Assembly: GCA_029204225.1 (NCBI GenBank) | Contig: CM055098.1 | Span: forward strand, 8,044,246 to 8,108,245 | Reading direction: 5' to 3' | Source of the DNA: Diphasiastrum complanatum | Lineage: Eukaryota; Streptophyta; Lycopodiopsida; Lycopodiales; Lycopodiaceae | DNA length: 64,000 bases | In this document: one piece after another, positions 22,881 to 34,766 of the stretch | How the letters are laid out: the number at the start of each line of letters is the position of its first letter | Position numbering within the stretch: position 1 is the first letter of the stretch | Translations under genes and position numbers: made by a program | Notes under the pieces: generated by a model | What the model was told of the DNA's origin: nothing | The model's database searches: none | What the model saw: the letters and a program-made list of their open reading frames with translations, nothing else

Positions 22881-25800
22881 GGTTTGATAGTGCAAGTGTT
22901 GACATAATAAGGGCCTTATGATGACTATTTCTCATGATAATATGCTAAATAATAGTTGTGTGAAAAGGACTATTTGAAAAAATAATTATAATATATAAGA
23001 AAGGATATAAAGAAAGATTAATTATTATTTTACGATTACTTCATGATTTTATTTTTGCATGAGAGTTAATGAATTGAGTTCGTCAACAATACCAATGTTA
23101 TAGAATAGAATGGAAATAAAAACTTAATCATAGCTATGTCTAGATTACAAACTAAGTTCAACAAGATTGTTGTCTTCATAAAAGTGTATTGTTTATGTAA
23201 TATATTGAAAATTATCAATTGCTTTTAATGAAAGTGCCCACATCTAACATTATAGCTATGATGTCTTTATTTTACACAAAGTGAGTTCAAAAAAATTCCA
23301 ACAACCAATTATACTCAACTTTTACGATTATTTATAGTAAATTGCTATTTATTTGTGGTAACCATGTGAAAAATAATTATTGCTTTATATGAATGGCAAT
23401 GTTTTTATTATGAGTGATAGTTGACGAACCAACATTACCTATCGTTGTAGTATAGAATGCAAACGATGAAATCATAACCATGTCCAGTTGACGAACCAAG
23501 TTCACGAAGTTCATTTCAAATACGATAGAAGTGTTGAGTAATAATTATATGGTCAGCATTATTGATAAGTACCAAGGATCTTATGATAGCTATTTTTTTT
23601 TGACAATTTGCTAAATAATAGTTGTGGAAAGGAGCATATCAACAAAAGCTATAATATATAAGGAAAGTTAATTATTATTTTTTGTCAACAATACTATTCC
23701 TGTATGAATAGAATGGAAATGAAAACTTAATTAGTGAAGAATAATTATTTAATATTTAATGACAATGTTTTTATTATGAGAATAGTTGATGAACTCAGTT
23801 CGTCAACATTACCTATGGTTGTGATATAGAGAATGCAAACGATGAAATCTTAACCATGTCCAGTTGACGAACCAAGTTCATCAAGATTATTTCGAAAATG
23901 ACAAAAGTGTTGCCTTAATGATTATATGGTTAGCGTTATTGATAAGTACCAAGGGTCTTATGATGACTATTTTCTTTGACAATTTGCTAAATAATATTTG
24001 TGTCGAAAGGACCACATCAATAAAAGCTATAACATATAAGAAAGGATATAAGAAAGATTAATTATTATTTTAGATTACTTCAAGATTTTAATTTAGCATG
24101 AGAGTTGAGGAACTGAGTTCGTCAACAATACCAATGCTGTAGGAATTGGATGGAAAGGAAAACTTAAATAGAGCTATGTCTAGTTGACGAACTAAGTTCA
24201 ACAAAATTGTTGTCTTGATAAAAGTATATTGGTTTCAACAATTGCTTACAATGAAAATGCCCACATCTAACATTATAGCTAATGTTGTCCTTATTTTTCA
24301 CAAAGTGAGTTCAGAAAAATTCCAACAACCAATTATACTAAACTTTTACGATTGTTTATAGTAAAACACTATCCATTTGTGTGGTACCATGTGAAAAATA
24401 GTTATTGCTTTATATTTAATAGCAATGCTTTTACTATGAGTGATAGCTGACGAACTCAGTTCATCAACATTACATATGATTGTGCTATAGAATGCAAACG
24501 ATGAAATCATAACCATGTCCAATTAACGAACCAAATTCATCAAGATTATTTTAAATACGACATAATAGTCGAGTAATAATTATATGGTCAACGTTAATGA
24601 TAAGTACCAAGGGTCTTATGATGGTTATTTTTTTAGATAATCTGACGAAAAATATTTGTGTAGAAAGGACCATATCAACAAAATCTATAATGTATAATAA
24701 AGGACATAAGAAAGATTAATTACTATTTTATAATTACTTAAATATTTTATCTTTGCATGAGAGTTGACAAACTGAGTTCATCAACAATACCAATGTTGTA
24801 GGACTAGAATGGAAGTTGGTGACTATGATACCCAATTTAGCCAAAAAAAAAATGGAGGCAAAAAATGATGGAAGAAAAAACGTAGATCATCAACAATCAC
24901 AAGATAAGGTTGCCACTTCCTCAATTGTGCCTACGAATCTTCTAGAGAACATAAATCTGGATGATATTCAGCAAACACAAGAGGACAACGACAAAAATAC
25001 ATTGATAGAAAGTATTCCTAATCATAAACTCGCTTGCAGATTTCCAAGAATAACAATTGTCATCAAATGAAGAGAGTGCGCATCTTGATGGTATGAAAGG
25101 AAAAGAAGATGTTGTGGATTCTGTTGACACAACAGCCAAAAATGCTCGTAAATAGGACAAATTTTTGTACAAACTTTGAATTAAGGGTAAAGTGGTCTAT
25201 TTCACAAGAAAAAAAAATTTCAAGCATAATCTGGGATGTTTTTTTTTTTTTTAATTTAGATTATCAAGATATTCAAAAAAAAAAAAAATTCAAAACAATA
25301 TTTTTTATTCAAATACTATTTTGCTTCTGTTGTACAACTGGTTTGAAGAACATATGCCATCAATTAACGAGAGTGCGCACCTTAATGATATGAAAAGAAG
25401 ATAATATATCATGGATTATAGCGAGACAAAAGTTAAACAATGCGGTATTTAGTACCAATATTAGTACTAAAAATAAGATTACAATGATGCATTCCACAAG
25501 AAGCACTTTTGACAAGCATGTAATGAAATATTTTTTCAAATAATTTTGTCATAATCTTCTTTTGAAATAATTATAAACAAAATTGTTAATTGAATTGTTT
25601 TGCTATTTATTTTTTGTACATTTGGTTTGATGACAATGAAATTTGCAGGCGAGTTTCAATCTCCAAAAAAACAAGAGGAAAGTTTCTATAAACCAATGCA
25701 TTTAAGTTTTGTATATATACTTTTTGCTTTCTCTAAATAATAATTTTAGTTCATGTGGTGACTAATATGAATGTACGTTTTTTTAGCAGAAGTGTGTTTT

Positions 25801-26005
25801 TTGATTAGTTTGCAAATTTTAACTTTTCTTATGACATTCGCATAATATTAGACCTAAATGGCATTCTCATAAGACAATGTGATACTGGTCCACAATGCTC
25901 AAGTGATAAGAAATGACAATCAAAATAGATCAGATTGCGACATGGGTGGCTAAAATTTCTAAAAAAATGTTTTCACAATTAAAGATTGGCACTTGGTCCA
26001 TTATG
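22880..26005 (+). mobile_element. Long inverted-repeat arm 1 (partner at 61097-64000)
   Basis: From about 23216 to 26005 this segment is the reverse complement of about 63988-61097, nearly continuous with indels. The outer part (22.9-24.8 kb) is a set of diverged tandem units containing a recurring near-palindrome built on gacgaact-agttcgtc and a second block around ataagtaccaagggtctta. The inner part carries an open frame at 24816-25070 and, at 25913-26005, KIDQIATWVAKISKKMF, both repeated in the partner. Arm 1 may start at 22880, but the matching part of arm 2 would lie beyond the window. The pair could be two copies of one element or the ends of a very large one. Confidence 0.8.
24816..25070 (+). 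pseudogene. Unknown coding exon shared by the two inverted arms
   Basis: This frame begins MVTMIPNLAKK and continues through KVATSSIVPTNLLENINL and TLIESIPNHKL. It is hydrophilic with no motif I know. The partner arm encodes the same protein segment on the minus strand at about 62330-62060, with stop codons in the QQTQED part. Further in, both arms show a second, repeated block reading NESAHLNDMK or EESAHLDGMK (arm 1 near 25060-25110 and 25360-25395), again broken. Shared reading in two diverged copies suggests it was once coding. Product unknown. Confidence 0.4.
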
Positions 26006-26104
26006 GATGCTGATACTGCATTCTTTGCTCTGGAAATGTGTAATGAAAGGAACAGATCCTTCATCTTTCTGATAAAGGAGATGAGACCTTTGCCATCCCA
26101 TTGC

Positions 26105-26400
26105 AGGTTTGTCAGCTGATCTTAAGAAGCATGATCTGACTGCATGATTTTGTCTGAAATCTTATGAGTAAAGTATCCCACATCTCTCTTGCATTGGAGA
26201 GTGTAGCCAGGTCAAGCGTTAGGCTATCTTCAATGGATGATGACAACACAGCTACTGCCTTGTCGTTCTTCTCTCTCCATTCGCGTAGCTCCTTGCTTAT
26301 AGTTGTAGGCATCTCCTTGGTGTCGTCTACCCAGGGAAATAATCCTTCTCCCTTTAGTATAAGAGAGGTCTTAACCTTCCATTCTAGGAAGTTCGACTCT
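26105..26400 (-). pseudogene. Copia Gag fragment
   Basis: On the minus strand the frame reads FLEWKVKTSLILKGEGLFPW, then a short link and LREWREKNDKAVAVLSSSIE, then NAREMWDTLLIRF. This is the N-terminal half of the Gag of Ty1/copia elements (the W-x-n..k..M/L..L start, then the A-x-x-x-W-D-x-L block). It is cut at both ends, with no zinc knuckle, pol or LTR. It begins about 100 bases after the point where the two inverted arms stop matching, so it may belong to the insertion that replaced the inner part of arm 1. Confidence 0.8.
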
Positions 26401-28332
26401 ATTTATGATTGTTGTCGATGTGACATTCACAACTGGGTGTTGAGAAAGCCTTGATCGTTTAGTTTTCTATTTTGCAAGCAATCGCTATGGAAATAGATCA
26501 AGTAAGATTGTGTTTGTAGGTTTGTTGCATTCATATTATAGCTTTTCACATTTCATCATCTCCTTTTTTATTCAAGCAATTTCATGATAGTATCATTAGA
26601 TTGTTGTATGAGATAGACATGTGGGATATTTTGTTCTTATTATGGTAAAAGAACCAAAGCAAAGAAGCTGAAAAGTTTATGAAGCCAATTGTCTTGTTGA
26701 TTTTAAGACCAAAAATGTTATTTACAATTATTTTGATTCACAACACATTGACATTCGTCAAAGAATTTAAAAAAGAGAATATCTAACAACCTACTAATTT
26801 CATGCATGTCGAGAACTTTGCATGTATACTTTGAGTGAAAATTAAAATGACATTTTATTTTATGATATCGTGGATTCTACTGATTGATTTTGTAGAGTTT
26901 AGGAGTTAGTTATTAGCACATCACATGCTTGCAAAACAAATAATAGTTTAGAGCCTACTAAATATATCCTTGCAAAAACAAAACTAGTAGGGTCTAGACA
27001 ATGGTCACTACTCAAAGCCATTATCTCTTACAAAGGGCGCGACTATGAGGTGTTTGCAATTGAAACTTTAGAAAATGAGCTAGTTTCTAGCTAATGAGAG
27101 CTTGTCATGTGACCAAACTTGAGGTTACTCATGGACATAGTTGGCATTGGGCTTATAGGGGAAGCTACTACTAGCTTGTTGCAGGAGTTGGCCTGTTGAA
27201 ATGATTGTCCTTAGGCTTAGAGGAGTGCCTACGACATAGAAGCTTCTCCTTGGAGAATTGGGTGCACATTGCATCTTTCTTGGAAAAAACAATGCTCTAC
27301 ATGAGGATATGTGCACCTACTTAAAAGAGTAATTGCTTTTCCTAGGATAGGTCGACATTTCACAAATTATCTCTGCAATTGTCATGATTACTATAGTCGC
27401 AATAAACTATTAACCCATTGATTTGAAATTGAACTTGGTTGTAAGACTTTCACTCGGGCATTTTTTGAATGGTTTACCAATTAGTGCTCTTGAAATATAG
27501 TGACAAAATCCTACAACTGATTAGTTGATTTTATCTTTGACCCACTAATTAAAATTAGGGACAAATGTGTGTACGAGAAAACTTGCCTTTTTAGTGGAAA
27601 TAAGGGCAAGAAAAGAAAATAACTAATTTTGAAAAGAAAAAGAGCAACAAATACAAAGAATGCCTTTAGAGCAGGTCTCCATGGTTCGGAAAAACGGACT
27701 CGGACTTGCTTCTTTCTTTTGGAGTTGAGGACATCTAGAAGGTGGGTAGAAGGGCCCTTTGAACTCACTATTTTATGGAGCAGGCTCCTTGACTATCTCA
27801 CGGTGAATGATGTTCCAGAGACATGGATGGATGGACTCTCAGTTTTGTGGCCATGGGGCATGGCTCCTTTCTTCTGCGAACCATTTGATGGTGGACAAAC
27901 GTGAAACTTACTAGATGCATTAAGTATGCATTTAAATGGTTTTGATGGTGGACAAATGTGAAACTCACTATGTATCCTTCATGAAGAGTGTTAACATACA
28001 AAGCTTGCTACAAGACTCTAGCCAACCGTCGGTGGAAGGATACCTAACATAGTAGTTGTGAAGGGATCACTCAGATTAAACTTGTTTGTGAAGCCTTCCT
28101 ATGGCTTGTCCTCTTAGCCAACCACAACATGGCACGTGTATGTTTTCACCTTGAAAACTAGTACAAAATTAATTCAGACTTGAAAGGGACACCGTTGGAT
28201 TATGCATATAACGTTCAGATTTTGCCACGTTTTGTGAAGGGGGCATTGATTAGTTGAATTCTTAAAACGTGGCGTACATCGACGGGGCTGGCTGAAAATG
28301 TTCCATTTGGTTAATCGCCGTAAAGCGACTGA

Positions 28333-28334
<2 letters not shown>
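26401..28334. other. Intergenic DNA, nothing recognised
   Basis: Short open frames without motifs. About 27880-27905 and 27940-27970 share tttgatggtggacaaa.gtgaaact as a small direct repeat. Confidence 0.4.
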
Positions 28335-28377
<43 letters not shown>

Positions 28378-28378
28378 A
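28335..28378. repeat. (TG)n(AG)n compound microsatellite
   Basis: Fifteen TG units followed by about six AG units; the source of Cys-Val and His-Thr open frames on the two strands. Confidence 0.98.
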
Positions 28379-28927
28379 AGAGAGTGTTTTGTTGTTTCCC
28401 TTTCTTTTTCTTTTGTGGGGTTGGACTCTGGGGAGTATGGGGTGCAAGAAAAGACAAACGCGATGGTGGAGAGAGCACATAATCAGATTCTTGTAGCTGC
28501 ATGATGTCTTCCAAATTTCGGGAATTGTGAGAGGTTTGGAGTGTTGCTGCTGCTCTTGCTGGACTGTGTTTTGTGGTCCCCCTCTGGAATTTGGATTTGA
28601 CTCATTTGAGTACTAGGGGGCGTAGTGCAATCCAACCCACCTTCCTTGTCTTCTCTACCAAAGCAAACCACACATGAGATAAGATGAGTGCTGCTGCATC
28701 AGCAGGTAGCTAACGAGTGCTGACAATTTCGATTCGATTAGATTATATACCAGATCTCAATCTTAGAATCACATTCATATCAGAAATGGGCACAAGCCCA
28801 TCACACTAAATCCTATTGAATTGGGTTAAGAGGGTTCCCATCTCCCTACTTTTTCTTTCATATAGTACCAAGTGATTGCTTGTCCTTTTGCTGCCACCTC
28901 TAATAGATAGCTTAATTTACCTCTCTG

Positions 28928-29061
28928 TAAGCCTTCCACTCGGCCCTCATGTGATATCCAATGAAGGAATGACATGTGGCACAAACTTTCATGTTAAGCC
29001 TTCCACTCGGCCCTCATGTGATATCCAATGAAGGAATGACATGTGGCACAAACTTTCATGT
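28928..29061. repeat. Perfect 67-bp tandem duplication
   Basis: The 67 bases starting taagccttccactcggccc at 28928 repeat at once from 28995 without visible difference. A third partial copy is not evident. Identity implies a young duplication. Confidence 0.92.
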
Positions 29062-29671
29062 AAAACCTCTGAAGGAATGATACCCTAGCACATGCCTAAT
29101 TCTACATCCAATGACTTAATGCCACTTAGGAGTTTGACTTTGAGTTCAATCATGGTTTGTGCCAATGAAAGTTGTGGTGCAAGGTATACTTATTGAGAAC
29201 TTCTATGAAAAAATGGCATCATGAGCTAGCAATACCTAGGGATAGGGCCAAGGACGTGGCAAATGCACTCCCATGGGAAGGTCTCGAGCCGGGAGATTGG
29301 TGCATGATATATAAGCGCATATGCATAATGCAAATGATCAGTTGCATGTACACAAGCACATGCCATATGGATTAAACTTTATGATTGCTTGATACACATA
29401 GGTACATACATTAATGTTTGAAAATATGCATTTACTGGATCTATACGGGTTTTGACAACATGTGGGTTGTTAGAAAAAACTTTATGATTGCACAATGTGC
29501 TAACATTACTAGAATTAATAGAGAAAATAGTTTCAAATTTCTTAGATAAAATAGTTAGACAGATATTTACAACGTACATTTCGAGATCACTTTCTCTCTA
29601 AATCATCACTACTTTGGGGATCTTGTGAGGAGATCGATAACATGTCCTTCAACAATATCCACATGAGATGT
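29062..29671. other. Intergenic DNA, nothing recognised
   Basis: One 67-codon open frame at 29172-29375 without family features. This may be 3' flank or tail of the CACTA remnant. Confidence 0.35.
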
Positions 29672-30246
29672 TCATTCCTCTTCATCCACGATAAGATCTA
29701 CTGATGTCGTGCAAAAGTCCTCGACCAATGAAAAATCCATGACATTATTCCCATCCTTACCATCACGTTTTCCCCTAGCATAATGATGCAATACAACATT
29801 CCAATTCATTGCCATCGAGTCCTGAACATAAAACACTTGTTGTACATGCTCAGGCATAACAAATGGCTGATCTTCCATGCTAGTTTGTCGGATTACATCT
29901 ATCAAGCAAAAAGCATTGTTGTCCATCCTCATGCTTGCATGCTTTCCGACTATATTTGGTTCACCCATTTACCATAAAGAAGAATAACTGAATTGAAACC
30001 ATATTCAATTTCCAAAATTTTGCAAATCCATCCAAAATTACGAAGATTGGTTGAAATAGGATTTCTATCCCTCACACTACTGTGGCTCCAAGTTCTAAAG
30101 CATGCTGTAATACCACTGTCTTGAGTTGCTTTACTCAAGTCTTCATCCCTAGTACGAAAATGATAGCCATTCACCCAGAGACCTATATATGATGTTGCAC
30201 GGTGCTTTGGTCCTATTGCCAAATCAATCAACATGGAATCCAACAT
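29672..30246 (-). pseudogene. CACTA transposase C-terminal part (DUF4216-like)
   Basis: Two overlapping minus-strand frames (30246-29950 and 29968-29672) form one domain with a one-base frameshift near 29960. The first has GYHFRTRDEDLSKATQDSGI. The second has MRMDNNAFCLIDVIRQ, then VQQVFYVQD. In plant En/Spm-CACTA elements this domain follows DUF4218 at the C-terminal side of the tnp2-type transposase. Order and orientation agree with the upstream pieces. The frameshift makes it non-functional. Confidence 0.8.
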
Positions 30247-30598
30247 CTTGTCTGCTTCATGGAGTTCATTTACCTAGAATTCAAAAGAACAAATAGTCAA
30301 TAATATTTTCCATGACAAAGTGAAAATAAATGAAACGTTAGAATTTCGAAATATCATGTTGAGAACATAAAGTAGAAAAAACCTTTTTCAAGAGCCATTT
30401 CGGAAAATCATTTGCATTGTAATCGAAGCTGATGGCATCTTTAGTCCTTTTCTTTTGCAACGTAGCCATATCTTTTTCAAATTTCCTGTTAATACAACAA
30501 ACACATTATATGATTTCTTTCAATGATGTCTAAAAAAGACAAGGTAAAGAATGAAAACTTATATTATTGTAAAATATGGTGCTCAATTAGCGAGTTGA

Positions 30599-31021
30599 TT
30601 ACCTCTTCCATTCTTTGATAATTGTTGAGTTGTCCACGATACATACATGAGCTTGATGACGCATTATTGCATTAAGATAAAAGATTGTGCCTTTTCCTTC
30701 AAAAACCACACTGTTCATTCGTGGATCTTCTTCTCCATCCCATACTCTACGAGAAGTACCTTCATAGGCTTGGATGTATTTTGTATAAAAGCCAAGTGCC
30801 TCTTCAATTGCATAAGTTGCCACCATACAACCCTCTGGCCTTGCTAAAATTTTCACATATTGTTTTAAAGGTTTCATGATTCTTTCGAATGGATACATCC
30901 ATCGCAAACTATCAGGCCCACAAATTCTAATATCCTCTACAAGGTGGACAACAAGATGTGTCATAATATCAAAAAATGATGGTGGAAAAGATTTGTCTAA
31001 AACACAACGAGCCGTAACCAC
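30599..31021 (-). pseudogene. CACTA transposase DUF4218-like exon
   Basis: The 140-codon frame carries FPPSFFDIMTHLVVHLVEDI, RWMYPFERIMKPLKQYVK and RPEGCMVATYAIEEALGFY, the landmarks of the DUF4218 domain of plant En/Spm-CACTA transposases. It is open throughout. It sits in order between the tnp2 exons upstream (31.1-31.7 kb) and the DUF4216 part downstream. The TA-rich gaps between the blocks fit introns, but I cannot fix splice sites with confidence. Confidence 0.88.
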
Positions 31022-31062
31022 TTCTAGCTGTAGAGATTCTAGTTTTCAAGGTCTATAGTTCA

Positions 31063-31734
31063 TGCACATATCATTCTAAAAAAATGACTAATCTTTAAAA
31101 TGCCAGCTCGTGTTATGTCAGATATGCCGCAACGTACAACCACTGGAAGTATTTGTTGCATGAAGACATGATAGTTGTGAGTTTTCATGCTCTTAAGCTT
31201 TCCGTCTGTTTCAAACAAGAACGATACATTTAATTGGTATCAATATAACATGCATACGAGACACCAATTAGGCACAATGAGGACTGCATAGTTGAGTTAT
31301 AACATGCAATAGAATAAGTTGAGTATAAAAAAACCTGCAATGTGTTTTCTCATAAAGGCACTATATCCTGTCGAAGTTTTCATATATTTTACGATTGAAA
31401 AAAAGGTCTCCTTTCCTTGCTTTGTGAATGTGTATGGTGCATACGACAAAAAAATCTTCTTCCTATCATTTTCACATCTCCTTGGCCAGAGAGATTGTCT
31501 AATACCGAGCTCTTTCATGTCTTTCCACACTTTGATTGAATCTTTGTCACCCATTCTAAGAATAGTCTTTAGAATGTTTTCGACTACATTCTTTTCCACA
31601 TGCATAACATCCAATGTATTTCGAATCAGAAGATGTTGTACATGCCACATACACACACCAATATTGTTGGATGATATGATAATGTACATGCACATATAAA
31701 CACAAATCAAAATATTAACTATTGTGTAACTCAT
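31063..31734 (-). pseudogene. CACTA tnp2 transposase remnant
   Basis: The minus strand first reads NTLDVMHVEKNVVENILKT, followed by KVWKDMKELGIRQSLWP. After a gap (31296-31210) comes KLKSMKTHNYHVFMQQILPV. These are the Transposase_21/tnp2 landmarks of En/Spm-CACTA elements: the LDxMHxExNVxxxLL block, and the MKxHDxHxxMQxLLPV block, where N here replaces the usual D. The N-terminal half with the first catalytic residues and the terminal CACTA repeats were not found. It is a truncated relic. Confidence 0.85.
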
Positions 31735-31789
31735 ATTAAGGCGAAATTATATACCTGCCAATATGGTAAACTATACAAAATAGATAATT

Positions 31790-32350
31790 TCTTATGTTAT
31801 GGCCATATTCGGTTAAGGACCTGGAATAGTCCTAATATGGTAGACCGGCCCTCCAGTACTCGAGATTATTGGTCACACCATGATTTCATTCCATGTCAAG
31901 GCCTGTTTGTGACTAATTACCTTGAGAGGACCTAGACACTCTAATTGAGACAATTGGAGCATTGCATGTCTGTGTGACGGATATAGGCAAGAGGACCACA
32001 TGTCTTGAGACTTGTTACAAATCCCAGATCTACATTCCCCAGATCCCAGCACCCAAATTCTAGGATCCCAAAAATCCTGGAATCCCCAATTCCACCTCCC
32101 CATATCTCATTCCCCAATTCTAGATTCCAAAGCTTACATTCATACATTCCCAATCTCACATTCCCAGAGTTTGAATTCTTAGATCCCCAAACAAGATACT
32201 TTTCTTAGCTGCGAACTTAGACAAGATCTTTTGTTTGGATGCAACTAAGATCAGGTCAAAAGACTAAATCTAGGATCTCAAGAGAGGAAGGAAGTTCACT
32301 TGGAGACCAGGAACCGTCAACTAGCCATCCCCAACCCCAGAATCTCCAAC
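31790..32350 (+). mobile_element. 5' flank or leader of the gypsy remnant
   Basis: This precedes the gypsy gag. It contains C-rich phrases of the attcccca type repeated irregularly between 32030 and 32200. I could not identify an LTR boundary or a primer-binding site, so its status as LTR or leader is inferred from position. Confidence 0.35.
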
Positions 32351-33806
32351 ATGGCTGCCAATAATCCAAACCAACCTCAAGAGAATCCAGTACCACCTGA
32401 GGCACCAGGAGCCCAAAGGATCCCCAACCCGTTAGCCTTTGTTGTACCATTATCAGGAGACATTCCACATAATCGACGAGCTCCTAGACTCGATCTGCCA
32501 TGATATGATGGTACTACCGACCCAGCATACTACCTTCAGATTTATGAGGAAGCATGTGAAGTCTATGGAGAGACAGCTCTGGAAGAAAAACTCCGACTCT
32601 TTAGTATGACCCTCACTGATGCTGCTCGCGAGTGGTATTTCAACCTTGAGCATCACGAACAAAACGAGTGGGAATCACTCAAGGACTCCTTCGTTAAGAG
32701 GTTCAAATCATCCAGATTCCTTGAAAGCCCATTTTTATTGCTTAGTAAGATCAAAATGAGAACGGATGAGAGGGTATGCGATTACATCGAACAACTCAAA
32801 TGTCTTAAGACTGAATGCCTTGCCCACTTAGCACCTGATCAGGCCATGCTCATATGGTTCATGGCTGGCCTCCCGAAATCTATATGGCGTGAACTTAGAC
32901 CTCTAGAATCCTATGCTACCTTACGTGATGCTATGGATGATGCCATCTGCAAAGAGGATGAAGGCTCCGATGAAGAATACGAACTCCAACGTTCTCGAGC
33001 CATTGTCTCTGACCAAAGCCATAGATCTCAAGGTGAAGGATCCTCTGCCGATGTTGCCACACAATTGTTGTTATAGCAACTTGAAACAATGAATAAAATC
33101 CACCAGGCACAAATGGATAAGATATCCAAAGATTTTGAACAGAAATTGAAAAATACCACACCACAAGGGCCTATTGTCAACCAATTTCCCAAGCGTGATA
33201 ATGTTTGGTGTCCCACATATCAACAAAATCACACGACGAATGAATGTCCATAGAATAGACAGATAGCCCAAAGGTTTTGCATCTTTTGCAACACCAACAA
33301 TCATGATACATCTACTTGTATCTACAATCCAAGAAAACAAGCCATTGCACGACAATACCAATGGAGGATGCAACAACAGGGTCCCCAAATTACGAGTTAC
33401 CAAAGGCCCACATTCCAACAAGCACCCCAACAATGCTTAGCCTGGACCGAATAATGTAGCACCAGCCTTAGTAGTGCGACAACATGGGCCTTTGATGAAC
33501 CGTCAAATCATCCCAACAAACCTTGCTACTACAAGTCATGATCCTCAACCTCAGCTAGAGTTCAGCCTTGAGAATGTCTATATGCCTGAGGATCAAGGGC
33601 TCCCCTGTTTTTACTCAGATGGAACTGAAGCTTCTATTTATCCTTTATTTACCACACAACAACGTTTCTATGGAAATAGAGCACCTATCCAATGTTATGG
33701 CTGTGGAGAGAACCACCGCATTGCCGAGTGCCCATATAAAGGCACCTACACACCTAGCTGTAGGGAATGTGGCCATGGCCATTGCTATAGAGATTGCCCA
33801 TCCTGA
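32351..33806 (+). pseudogene. Ty3/gypsy Gag (decayed)
   Basis: An ATG at 32351 opens a frame with a proline-rich N-terminus. An in-frame TGA follows at about 32502-32504. The retrotransposon Gag domain comes next (LTDAAREWYFNLE, WESLKDSFVKRF, then AMLIWFMAGLPKSIWREL). A TAG at 33074-33076 interrupts it. After a frame change near 33440 two zinc knuckles follow, CYGCGENHRIAEC and CRECGHGHCYRDC. Gag packages the element RNA; the knuckles bind it. Two stops and a frameshift make this copy dead. A related but different Gag lies at 51.1-52.8 kb. Confidence 0.9.
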
Positions 33807-34226
33807 CCAGTAGAGCCACAAGTTGACTCACCTGTCAACCTTGCAACTATTGTACATGATAGGAGAGCGAAATCCACAAAACTAGAAGCCCCTGTCTACG
33901 TTCAGACACGTGCCCAACACTTGAAAGAGTTCCCAGTGGTAGAGAGAATTTTGAACGAGGAGCATAAGCCATTACACTATATCCACTAACCAGGAGAGTA
34001 TCCCAACCCACAAAAAGAAAAAGATCGTTATATCAAGGTAAAAAAGTGGATACAAGAGGAGCAAGCTAAGGCCCCTATTGGTGATCTCATCGGCCAATAG
34101 AACCTATGGATTCGCCTGTACACTCGAACAAAGCTATGAATGCTCCTACCTCAACCATGAACCAGGAAGGGCTTATCCAACCTGAGTTTGATGAAGAACC
34201 TGTCGCCTCCCTAGAACCAGAAGGGA

Positions 34227-34580
34227 GTGGGGACTGAAGCCTTAATTGCTTTATTGTCTAGTCATGTCACCCTGCCCTTAGGTGATGTTTTGAAGAATTT
34301 CAAACCCCTACGCCAAGCCTTAACCGTCTGGTTAGAAGATCAAAATACACCTATAGGACCCTCCATGAATGGAGAGAGTGATGATGACCAATTCGTAATG
34401 GCCATTGGTGCTACTTGGAAAAATGAGAAAAATAATGTTACCCTACCTGTTCAGCACAAGAACTTTCCTTCAGTAGCTGCTGTTATTGACAGTGGTGTAA
34501 ACATCATGTCATCACACATATATCGAGAGTGGGGGCTGAGTACCTTAAAGCCCGCAGGTTTTTTTTATAAAACTTGTTGA
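34227..34580 (+). pseudogene. Ty3/gypsy protease region
   Basis: The frame carries AAVIDSGVNIMSSHIYREWG, an aspartic protease active site in the D-S/T-G form used by retroelement proteases to cut Gag-Pol. Usual family members have a further small residue after DSG; valine here is unusual. The frame stops at 34580. Position between Gag and RT is as expected for Ty3/gypsy. Confidence 0.75.
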
Positions 34581-34766
34581 TTAGAGCTGTGTCAAACCCA
34601 TGGGAATTGTCGAAAATGTACATGTGAAGGTCGCTGATCTTTGCTTTGTCATTAACTTCACAGTCTTAGATCTTCGAAAACAGCCTCATCTTACCGACTT
34701 CTATGAGGAAGACCCTGGCTAAAGTTAGCCAAAGTACGTCATGACTGAGGTACAGATCGTATCACA

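Noticed and set aside
29590-29700. cactac near 29605 as a CACTA transposon end
   Set aside because: Only the first bases agree, with no matching inverted end or 3-bp duplication found.
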